DNA from: an uncultured Burkholderiales bacterium
GTDB lineage: Bacteria; Pseudomonadota; Gammaproteobacteria; Burkholderiales; Burkholderiaceae_C
NCBI GenBank assembly: GCA_903926695.1
Contig: CAIYKK010000397.1
Span: 1-11,010 of the forward strand
DNA length: 11,010 nt
Direction: 5' to 3'
The notes beneath the pieces are model-generated. The model saw nothing but the letters and a program-made list of their open reading frames with translations, was not told the DNA's origin and did not search any database. Both the position numbers and the translations under genes were made by a program. Positions within the stretch are counted from its first letter, which is position 1, and each line of letters starts with the position of its first letter. This document shows positions 1-5,644 of the stretch, piece by piece.

Positions 1-288
1 CGGTTCTATGACCGTGACCAGCCAGGCACCGCCCAGCGCAGCGGTAAAACCAGCCCCCGCCGCTGGCAGCAAAGCCCTCCAGGGGAGCTGAACGCGGCGC
101 GCATACTGGCTGGTCGCCACAGCCGTGCCCCAGATGGACGCGCCTTTGTTGATGCCAAACAGCGTGGCCGGGTGCGTGGTGGGAAAAACGGCAAACAGGG
201 TGGGCACCAGAATCAGGCCGCCGCCGCCGACGATGGCATCGACAAAACCGGCCAGCAGCGATGCCAGCGAAACAATGAGCAGTTCCAT
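1..288 (-). CDS. TauE/SafE family sulfite exporter-like permease (5' part, cut by window edge)
   Basis: The first 96 codons of a leftward gene are present; the rest lies outside the window. The predicted protein begins MELLIVSLASLLAGFVDAIV and continues with a GGGGLILVPTLF stretch, then a GINKG motif followed by a second hydrophobic segment. An N-terminal membrane helix ending in a Gly-rich GGGGLI/VP turn, followed by a G(T/I)NK segment, is characteristic of the TauE/SafE (formerly DUF81) family. These are inner-membrane permeases linked to export of sulfite, sulfoacetate or other organosulfur anions, but most members have no proven substrate. ATG at 288 is the natural start because the conserved first helix begins directly after it. 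No strong ribosome binding site is visible upstream. The family is clear; the substrate cannot be inferred. Confidence 0.88.
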   Translation of the reverse strand, partial: MELLIVSLASLLAGFVDAIVGGGGLILVPTLFAVFPTTHPATLFGINKGASIWGTAVATSQYARRVQLPWRALLPAAGAGFTAALGGAWLVTVIEP

Positions 289-360
289 CGCGCAAATTGT
301 CGCATTGATTTTTTGGGGTGATGTGCGGATCTGCCAAGGGCGCCAGCCTGGCGTTCAGGC

Positions 361-391
361 AATAAAAAAGCGCCGGGATTGCCGGCGCTTT
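361..391 (-). terminator. Intrinsic terminator pointing leftward
   Basis: Read on the minus strand, a perfect 10-base-pair stem (AAAGCGCCGG paired with CCGGCGCTTT, positions 367-376 and 382-391) with a 5-base loop runs straight into TTTTTTATT. This is the classic form of a Rho-independent terminator. On the plus strand the stem is followed by TTTGAGCAGG, so the signal works mainly leftward. It lies upstream of the leftward TauE/SafE gene, so it must end a transcript that starts between it and amtB, which is why a small RNA is considered here. Confidence 0.75.
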
Positions 392-423
392 GAGCAGGCA
401 GGCATCTTGTGGAATGCCTGCTC
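392..423. repeat. Inverted repeat with two alternative pairing registers
   Basis: GAGCAGGCA (392-400) pairs perfectly with TGCCTGCTC (415-423). Alternatively GCAGGCAT (398-405) pairs perfectly with ATGCCTGC (414-421). Both registers exist because GCAGGCA is partly duplicated in the left arm. The element lies just before the leftward terminator and would form the central hairpin of the candidate small RNA. Confidence 0.6.
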
Positions 424-514
424 GCGTGATTTTTAGTTGCTTTGTTCAGTGTCTCCTCGGCTCCCCGCGTTGCGAGCAGCAGGGCTCGTCGGCAAGTTCA
501 CTAATATAGCGTTT

Positions 515-531
515 TGCACTGAGATAGTGCA
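515..531 (+). promoter_or_regulatory. NtrC-type binding site upstream of amtB
   Basis: TGCACTGAGATAGTGCA is a perfect 6-5-6 inverted repeat. The known NtrC consensus is close to TGCACC, five bases, GGTGCA, so all core GCAC/GTGC positions match, with T/A in place of C/G at the inner position of each arm. Its centre lies about 148 bases upstream of the start site predicted from the sigma-54 element, in the range of known NtrC enhancers. An ammonium channel is a standard NtrC target. The match is seen in the sequence; NtrC binding is inferred. Confidence 0.72.
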
Positions 532-644
532 TTAGGGATTTCCCGCTGTGCTCGATGATGAGATGCAAGCCCCGGCGCGGCGCCCATTTTGGCCCTGGCC
601 GGGCAGTTTCCTTTTCTAAAGCCATTTTTCAGCCCGGCAGCGCC

Positions 645-660
645 TGGCATGGCTCATGCT
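645..660 (+). promoter_or_regulatory. Sigma-54 (RpoN) -24/-12 promoter for amtB
   Basis: TGGCATGGCTCATGCT fits the sigma-54 consensus TGGCACG-N4-TTGCW, with the invariant GG (646-647) and GC (658-659) at the correct spacing. The two departures are T for C in the first block and A for T in the second. Transcription would begin near 671, giving a leader of about 31 bases that includes the AAGAGGA ribosome binding site before the ATG at 702. Together with the NtrC-type site upstream, this predicts expression under nitrogen limitation. Confidence 0.72.
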
Positions 661-701
661 TGCAGTTTGATCTGTCAATAGGTTTGAAAAAGAGGATCAC
701 T

Positions 702-2237
702 ATGCTGTGCAACAAGTCGATGGCGTTGGCTTTGGGACTCTGGCTGGCGGGGGTGATGCCGGTTCAGGCGCAGACGCCCTCGGCGGCAACGGCTGCGGGC
801 GTATTGACCCAGGCTTCAGAGCCGTCCGCCGAGCGCGCCGTTCCCACCCCTTCTATTTCCCCTGAGCCGCTGCCCGTTCCTGCCGCGTCGGCCAGTGCCT
901 CGGCTGCCGTCCCGGCTGCTGCTGCGGTGAAGGCGCCGGTTGCGCCTGCGGTGGCTGCCTCCGCCCCGGCGCCCGTGGCCCTGACGCATCCCGGCCTGGT
1001 CAATGCGGCCACGATCAACAGCGCCGACACCGCCTGGATGATGATCGCCACCGCGCTGGTGCTGCTCATGACGCTGCCCGGCATCGCCCTGTTTTACGGC
1101 GGCATGGTGCGGCGCAAAAGCGTACTCAACGTCATGGCCTGCGTTGTGGCCACCTGCGCCATCGTCAGCGTGCTGTGGTTTGCGGTGGGCTATTCGATTG
1201 CCTTCACGCCCGGCAGCGGCCCGCTGGGCGGCTACATCGGCGGGACGGAACGCCTGTGGTTCGCCGGATTTGACTACGTCAAGGATGCCCAGCGCGTGGC
1301 CGTCAGCCATATCGCGCCCAATATTCCCGAGTCGGTGTATGCGATGTTTCAATTGACCTTTGCCATCATCACGGCGGCGCTGCTGGTGGGCTCGTATGTC
1401 GAGCGCATGCGGTTTTCGGCCACGCTGATGTTTGTGTCCCTGTGGACGCTGGTGGTTTATGCGCCCATTGCCCACTGGGTCTGGGAGCCTTCGGGCTGGC
1501 TGGCGCAGCTGGGCGCGCTCGATTTTGCGGGCGGCTCGGTGGTGCATATCAACGCGGGCGTGGCCGGGCTGGTGTGCGCTTATGCGCTGGGAGCGCGCAA
1601 GGGCTATGGCCGCGAATCCTTCAGCCCGTTCAACCTGGGCCTGACGATGGCGGGCGCGGGCATGCTGTGGGTGGGCTGGTTTGCCTTCAATGCCGGTTCT
1701 GCCGTGGCCGCCGACGGGCGCGCTGGCTTGGCGCTGGCGGTCACGCACATTGCGGCGGCAACGGGCGCACTGTCGTGGATGGCTGCTGAATGGACGACAC
1801 GCGGCCACCCTTCGCTGCTGGGCCTGTGCTCGGGCGCGGTGGCCGGGCTGGTGGCGATCACCCCGGCGGCGGGCTATGTCTCGCCGGGCGCGGCGGTGGT
1901 GTTTGGCCTGGTGGCGGGAGCGGCCTGCTACTGGGGCGCGACCGGTCTCAAGCGCTGGCTGCAGGCCGACGACTCGCTCGATGTGTTTGGCGTACACGGC
2001 GTGGGCGGCATCATCGGCTCGCTGCTGACGGGCGTGTTTGCGAGTAAAAGCATTTCCGGCGCCGAAGGCAGCGTGCTGATTCAGCTCATCAGTGTGGGCG
2101 CGGTCATACTCTATAGCTTGGTGATGACAGCGCTGCTGCTGTGGATCACGTCGCTTTTTGTCAGCCTGCGTGTGAGCGAGGCCGAGGAAACCGACGGGCT
2201 GGACATCACCCAGCACGCCGAGCGTCTGGGCGCCTGA
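702..2237 (+). CDS. amtB: AmtB-type ammonium channel with signal peptide and Ala/Pro-rich N-terminal extension
   Basis: A 511-residue inner-membrane channel that conducts ammonium/ammonia for nitrogen assimilation. ATG at 702 follows AAGAGGA by a few bases and opens a signal peptide (1-24, cleavage near VQAQ). The frame is also open upstream to 555, but that extension looks non-coding. Residues about 25-95 are an Ala/Pro-rich low-complexity linker. The Amt domain starts near residue 107 (SADTAWMM) and runs to the end. By comparison with E. coli AmtB, the pore residues are kept: the Phe gate F216/F220, W261, D274, the twin histidines H282 (VVHINA) and H432 (FGVHGV), and S333 (NAGSA). A full set of about eleven membrane helices is expected. 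The PII gene glnK, usually next to amtB, is not in this window. A small unknown gene follows 41 bases downstream. The promoter signals suggest NtrC/sigma-54 control. Confidence 0.96.
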   Translation: MLCNKSMALALGLWLAGVMPVQAQTPSAATAAGVLTQASEPSAERAVPTPSISPEPLPVPAASASASAAVPAAAAVKAPVAPAVAASAPAPVALTHPGLVNAATINSADTAWMMIATALVLLMTLPGIALFYGGMVRRKSVLNVMACVVATCAIVSVLWFAVGYSIAFTPGSGPLGGYIGGTERLWFAGFDYVKDAQRVAVSHIAPNIPESVYAMFQLTFAIITAALLVGSYVERMRFSATLMFVSLWTLVVYAPIAHWVWEPSGWLAQLGALDFAGGSVVHINAGVAGLVCAYALGARKGYGRESFSPFNLGLTMAGAGMLWVGWFAFNAGSAVAADGRAGLALAVTHIAAATGALSWMAAEWTTRGHPSLLGLCSGAVAGLVAITPAAGYVSPGAAVVFGLVAGAACYWGATGLKRWLQADDSLDVFGVHGVGGIIGSLLTGVFASKSISGAEGSVLIQLISVGAVILYSLVMTALLLWITSLFVSLRVSEAEETDGLDITQHAERLGA

Positions 2238-2278
2238 GATTCAAATTCAACCCGTCATTCTCAAGGAGAACCTGACCT

Positions 2279-2650
2279 ATGCTGCTTGCCAACGAAAAAA
2301 TCGCCATTGCCGCGCACCTGCACGTGCTGCTGCGACGCAAGACCGGCCGCGTCACCGATACCGAGTGGATGGCCAGCAACCGCGAATATGCAATGGAAGT
2401 GGTGCGTTTTGCGCGCGAAAAGGCCATTGAGCACGGCCACCCCGAGATCGGCGTGCTGGCCAACCGGCTGGCCGATGTGATGGCCGCCAGCAGCGCGGCG
2501 GCGCCGCCCGCTGCAGCTGTTCGCCCCGCCCAGACCGGGCTGGAATCGGGCTTTGGCGACACCATGCCGGACAGGGACATGAGCGCCAGCGAGGCCTTGC
2601 GCGAGCGCAAGCTGCGCGACGAGGCCCGCTATGTGAAAGGCCTGCGCTGA
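2279..2650 (+). CDS. Small hypothetical protein, probably co-transcribed with amtB
   Basis: Encodes 123 residues I cannot assign to a family. ATG at 2279 is preceded at good spacing by a strong AAGGAG ribosome binding site (about 2263-2268), so this is very likely a real gene. The first 70 residues are compact and charged, with predicted helices (LLANEKIAIAAHLHVLLRRK, then EYAMEVVRFAREKAIEHG and IGVLANRLADVMA). An Ala/Pro-rich flexible linker (about 71-85) leads to a charged tail rich in Arg, Lys and Glu (SEALRERKLRDEARYVKG). There is no signal peptide or membrane segment, so it is probably cytoplasmic. It begins 41 bases after the amtB stop with no terminator between, so it should share the amtB promoter. 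A role in nitrogen metabolism or Amt control is only a guess from position. Confidence 0.82.
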   Translation: MLLANEKIAIAAHLHVLLRRKTGRVTDTEWMASNREYAMEVVRFAREKAIEHGHPEIGVLANRLADVMAASSAAAPPAAAVRPAQTGLESGFGDTMPDRDMSASEALRERKLRDEARYVKGLR

Positions 2651-2782
2651 GTTGTGAGGGCTGGGCCGCACGTTGCCCTCAACTGTCAGGTGCCGGAAAT
2701 GGCTGGGTATCTAAAATCACTTGGTTCGATCATTGCCCGCTGTAGGCAGTGAAACAGGCGTTTTCAGGACTTGGGGCCAGTC

Positions 2783-3610
2783 ATGCGACATACTTTGATC
2801 AAGCTAATGTGCAGTTTTTCCGTCTTGTGGGCTGGTTTGGCGCAGGCGCAGACCGAAGCGCCGCTGCTGCTCAGCGTCAACGAAGGTTCTTCTTCGAGCG
2901 GACTGAGCCATTCGCAGGCCGCCGCCAAATACCAATGGCTGGCCGATCTCATCAGCCATGCAGCCAAGACCAAAGTCAACCTGGTGTTCACGCGCGAGTT
3001 TGAGCAGCTCGACGAAGGCATGCGCACCGGGCGCTTCGATTTTGTGATGGCCCGGCCCAGTGATTACCCGGCGCGCGCAATCCGTGACTACAGCTACAGC
3101 TATGTCTCCAGCGCCAAGCCCGACGGACGCTGCCTGATCGTCGTTCCCAAGGATTCGCCGCTCAAGACGCTGGCCGACATCAAGGGCAAGCGCATCGCCA
3201 TGCCCGACAAGGCCGCTTACATGTCGCACTTTTGCACGGCTGAATTGAAAAAGCAGGGTATCGCGCTGGAGCGGGAAAACGTCAATTTTTTGCGCGAGCA
3301 GGGCGCGGTGGTTTTTTACCTTGAAAGCAAGCTCGCCGATGTGGGCGCCATCTCCTCGTATTCCAAACAGGCGGCCAAGTGGGAGCAGGACGGCAACCGC
3401 GTGCTGCACAAAAGCGTTGCCCAGCCTTATTTCCCGCTGGTGGCGAGCAAAAAAATACGCCCGGAGCAGATCAAAGCCGTTCAGGCCGAACTGCTGGCGT
3501 TGTCCGAGAGCGAGCAGGGCAAGGAAATGCTCAACCGCATTGGCATTGAGCGTTTTGACACGGGGTCCGAGCCGCGCCTGCGTGAATTGCTCAAGTGGCT
3601 CCACGGTTAA
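2783..3610 (+). CDS. PhnD-like periplasmic substrate-binding protein (phosphate/phosphite/phosphonate family)
   Basis: A 275-residue secreted protein with a clear signal peptide (MRHTLIKLMCSFSVLWAGLA, cleavage near AQAQ). The mature part resembles type II periplasmic binding proteins of the PhnD group: a first lobe beginning LLLSVNEG, FDFVMARPSDYPARAI (86-100), the hinge-side LADIKGKRIAMPDKAAYMSH (130-149), where family members read L-x-x-L-x-G-K-x-h, and LADVGAISSYSKQ (184-196), the usual vDaGa-x-s segment. ATG at 2783 was chosen over TTG at 2771 because the signal peptide starts there and GGGG lies at reasonable spacing. No permease or ATPase gene is adjacent, so it is an orphan in this window; it may serve a distant transporter or act as a sensor. 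Family is fairly certain, ligand unknown. Confidence 0.85.
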   Translation: MRHTLIKLMCSFSVLWAGLAQAQTEAPLLLSVNEGSSSSGLSHSQAAAKYQWLADLISHAAKTKVNLVFTREFEQLDEGMRTGRFDFVMARPSDYPARAIRDYSYSYVSSAKPDGRCLIVVPKDSPLKTLADIKGKRIAMPDKAAYMSHFCTAELKKQGIALERENVNFLREQGAVVFYLESKLADVGAISSYSKQAAKWEQDGNRVLHKSVAQPYFPLVASKKIRPEQIKAVQAELLALSESEQGKEMLNRIGIERFDTGSEPRLRELLKWLHG

Positions 3611-3640
3611 GGCGCGCGCTGCGCCGCCAGAGCCGGTTTT

Positions 3641-5383
3641 TTAACTGCCGCTTTGTATCCACTGCGCGGCTTTTTCGGCAATCATCAAGGTGGGCGAGTT
3701 GGTGTTGCCGCTGGTGATGAGCGGCATCACGCCCGCATCGACCACCCGCAGCCCGCCCACGCCGCGCACCCGCAGATGTGAATCGACGACGGCCATCGGG
3801 TCGTCGCTGCGCCCCATTTTGGTCGTGCCCACCGGATGGAAAATCGTCGTGGCAATGTCGCCCGCCAGCCGGGCCAGGTCTTCATCACTTTGAAACTGCA
3901 GACCGGGCCGGAATTCCTCCGGCGCAAAAGGCGCCAGCGCGCTCTGGCTGACGATGTGGCGCGTGATGCGCAGCGAGTCGGCGGCGACTTGGCGGTCCTC
4001 AAGCGTGCTTAAATAATTCGGCGCAATGGCGGGCGCGTCTTCAAACCGGGCGCTTTTGATCTGCACGCTGCCCCGGCTGGTCGGGTTCAGGTTGCACACG
4101 CTGGCGGTGAATGCGTCAAACGCATGCAGCGGCTCGCCAAACGCGTCGAGCGACAGCGGCTGGACGTGGTATTCGATGTTGGGATAAAGCTGCTCGGGCG
4201 AGCTGCGGGTGAATGCGCCCAGCTGCGACGGCGCCATGCTCATCGGGCCGCTGCGACGCAGGGCGTATTCCAGCCCAATGCGCGCCTTGCCCCAGAGCGA
4301 ATCGGCCATCGTGTTGAGCGACAGGCCCCAGTGTTTTTTGCCCGGCGCTTGGCGCACTTTATAAACCGAGCGGATCTGCAGATGGTCTTGCAGGTTCGCG
4401 CCCACGCCGGGCAAATCCTGCACAACTGAAAGGCCGTGCTGGCGCAGCAGCGCCGCCGGGCCAATGCCCGAAAGCTGCAAAATCTGCGGCGAACCGATGC
4501 TGCCGGCGCACAAAATGACTTCGCCGTTCGTGGCGGCGTTGGGCGTGATGTGCGCGGTGACTTTTTCCGTGCCGGTCCAGACTTCGACGCCGGTGCAGCG
4601 CTGGCTGGCGTCGGGCTGTTTTTCGATCAGCAGTTTGCTGACCTGCGCATGGGTCCACAGCTCAAAGTTGGGTCGGCCCAGGCACATCGGGCGCAGAAAA
4701 GCCTTGGCCGTGTTCCAGCGCCAGCCGCTTTTCTGGTTGACTTCAAAATAACCCACGCCCTCGTTGCTGCCCCGGTTGAAGTCGGGTGTGGCCGGAATGC
4801 CCGCCTGCGTCGCCGCCTGCGCAAACGCGTCCAGAATGTCCCAGCGCAGGCGCTGCTTTTCCACGCGCCACTCGCCACCCGCGCCGCGCTGGCGCAGCAG
4901 GCTTTGGTAGGCGCTGGCGCTGTCCTGCGTGAGTTCGGGCGCGGTGCCGCGTGCGCCGTGCAGGGCGTTCGCGCCGTTGTGGTGGTCTTCGTGCAGCTTG
5001 AAATAGGGCAGGGTCTTGTCCCAGCGCCAGGCGTCGTCGCCGGTGAGCTGCGCCCACTGGTCGTAGTCCCGCGCCTGACCGCGCATGTAAATCATGCCGT
5101 TGATGCTGGAGCAGCCGCCCAGCGTTTTGCCGCGTGGGTAGCGCAGTGCGCGCCCGTTCAGGCCCGCGTCCGGCTCGGTTTTGAACAGCCAGTCGGTGCG
5201 CGGGTTGCCGATGCAGTACAGATAACCGACCGGAATGTGAATCCAGTGGTAATCGTCCTCGCGGCCCGCCTCGATCAGCAGCACACGCTTGGACGCGTCG
5301 GCGCTCAGGCGGTTGGCCAGCAGACAGCCAGCCGTGCCCGCGCCGATGATGATGTAGTCGAAAACGGTGGTCGGCTCTGGCAT
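3641..5383 (-). CDS. GMC-family FAD-dependent oxidoreductase (choline/alcohol dehydrogenase-like)
   Basis: A 580-residue flavoprotein of the glucose-methanol-choline family, which oxidises alcohol groups using FAD. ATG at 5383 places the FAD-binding strand right at the N-terminus (FDYIIIGAGTAGCLLANRL, GxGxxG at G14-G19). The frame continues upstream to 5455, but those residues look non-coding. GMC signature 1 is seen as PRGKTLGGCSSINGMIYMRG (83-102) and signature 2 as GSIGSPQILQLSGIG (294-308). The C-terminal block FHPVGTTKMG (515-524) and SGNTNSPTLMIAEKAA (558-573) supplies the active-site His (H516) and Asn (N560). Length is normal for bacterial choline or alcohol dehydrogenase-like members. 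No betaine aldehyde dehydrogenase or other bet gene is nearby, so choline should not be assumed as substrate. There is no signal peptide. It stands alone, divergent from the MCE transport operon. Confidence 0.94.
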   Translation of the reverse strand: MPEPTTVFDYIIIGAGTAGCLLANRLSADASKRVLLIEAGREDDYHWIHIPVGYLYCIGNPRTDWLFKTEPDAGLNGRALRYPRGKTLGGCSSINGMIYMRGQARDYDQWAQLTGDDAWRWDKTLPYFKLHEDHHNGANALHGARGTAPELTQDSASAYQSLLRQRGAGGEWRVEKQRLRWDILDAFAQAATQAGIPATPDFNRGSNEGVGYFEVNQKSGWRWNTAKAFLRPMCLGRPNFELWTHAQVSKLLIEKQPDASQRCTGVEVWTGTEKVTAHITPNAATNGEVILCAGSIGSPQILQLSGIGPAALLRQHGLSVVQDLPGVGANLQDHLQIRSVYKVRQAPGKKHWGLSLNTMADSLWGKARIGLEYALRRSGPMSMAPSQLGAFTRSSPEQLYPNIEYHVQPLSLDAFGEPLHAFDAFTASVCNLNPTSRGSVQIKSARFEDAPAIAPNYLSTLEDRQVAADSLRITRHIVSQSALAPFAPEEFRPGLQFQSDEDLARLAGDIATTIFHPVGTTKMGRSDDPMAVVDSHLRVRGVGGLRVVDAGVMPLITSGNTNSPTLMIAEKAAQWIQSGS

Positions 5384-5644
5384 GGGGTTTGTCTCGGTAT
5401 GGGGCGCTGGTTGTCTTGGCAGCCAGCGCTTTTCAGGCGGGGCTTGCCAGCGCATGCTGCGGGTATTGTGGCAAAGCCGGGGTGCTTTGCGGGGCGGTGA
5501 TTACCCGTCCGCCGCTGCCGCTTGGCGGGAAAATATCGGGCATAAAGTGCGTTTTGTTGCAAACCGTTACCATTGCTGGCTCTGACGCCGCGTTCTTGGC
5601 GCTGATCATTCCTTTGAATTGAACCGGGCTTTCATTTTCCATCC
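5384..5644. other. Divergent intergenic region between the GMC oxidoreductase and MCE operon
   Basis: These 261 bases must hold the promoters of both divergent genes. An AT-rich patch around 5530-5570 (GGGAAAATATCGGGCATAAAG and TTTTGTTGCAAACC) is the most likely promoter area, with partial -35/-10 matches on each strand, none good enough to call. I see no gene, RNA or clear operator here. Confidence 0.4.

Larger units (their letters stand above)
361..496 (-). ncRNA. Candidate small RNA ending at the leftward terminator
   Basis: On the minus strand a possible -10 box TATATT (503-508) would start transcription near 496. The RNA would then contain a short hairpin (CGAGC, six-base loop, GCTCG, about 472-487), an A-rich unpaired stretch including GAGGAGACACTGAAC, a strong hairpin at 392-423, and the intrinsic terminator at 361-391. 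That is about 135 nucleotides of hairpin, linker, hairpin and terminator with no credible reading frame, which is the usual architecture of a bacterial regulatory RNA. The -35 region (TGCACT at 17-base spacing) is a poor match and overlaps the NtrC-type palindrome. I do not recognise an RNA family. The terminator is solid; the RNA itself is inference. Confidence 0.35.
289..701. other. 413-base intergenic control region between divergent permease and amtB genes
   Basis: No convincing protein gene lies in this stretch. From left to right it holds the short leader of the TauE/SafE gene, a GC-rich hairpin with a leftward U-tract (about 361-391), a second strong hairpin (392-423), a leftward -10-like TATATT (503-508, minus strand), an NtrC-type palindrome (515-531), about 110 bases without obvious signals, a sigma-54 type promoter (645-660) and the amtB leader. 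The rightward reading frame is open back to 555, but those codons show no family resemblance and lie upstream of the better start at 702. Confidence 0.7.

Noticed and set aside
361..500. Known RNA families (6S RNA, SRP RNA, tmRNA, mini-ykkC, fluoride riboswitch) for the candidate small RNA
   Set aside because: None of their conserved cores or overall folds could be matched by eye, and the length is too short for 6S RNA or tmRNA.
555..701. Upstream in-frame extension of amtB
   Set aside because: It would cover the sigma-54 element and 5' leader and lacks a ribosome binding site. ATG 702 has AAGAGGA and begins a signal peptide.
816..2216. 466-codon minus-strand open frame opposite amtB
   Set aside because: Shadow of amtB codon bias; Arg/His/Gln-rich composition and no recognisable domain.
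2651..2683. Hairpin after the small unknown gene (GAGGGC with GCCCTC, 2656-2661 and 2675-2680)
   Set aside because: The stem is real but no U-tract follows, so it cannot be called an intrinsic terminator; chance pairing is possible.
2689..2717. Sigma-70 promoter before the binding-protein gene (TAAAAT at 2712-2717)
   Set aside because: The hexamer at -35 spacing (GGTGCC) has no useful match, so the call is not supported.
3611..3642. Possible terminator between the binding-protein and GMC genes
   Set aside because: There is a GGCGC-GCGCT-GCGCC stem and a T6 run, but eleven bases separate them, so it does not form a proper intrinsic terminator.
4436..5500. 354-codon plus-strand open frame opposite the GMC oxidoreductase
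   Set aside because: The minus strand carries both GMC signatures and the FAD motif; the plus frame has no family resemblance.
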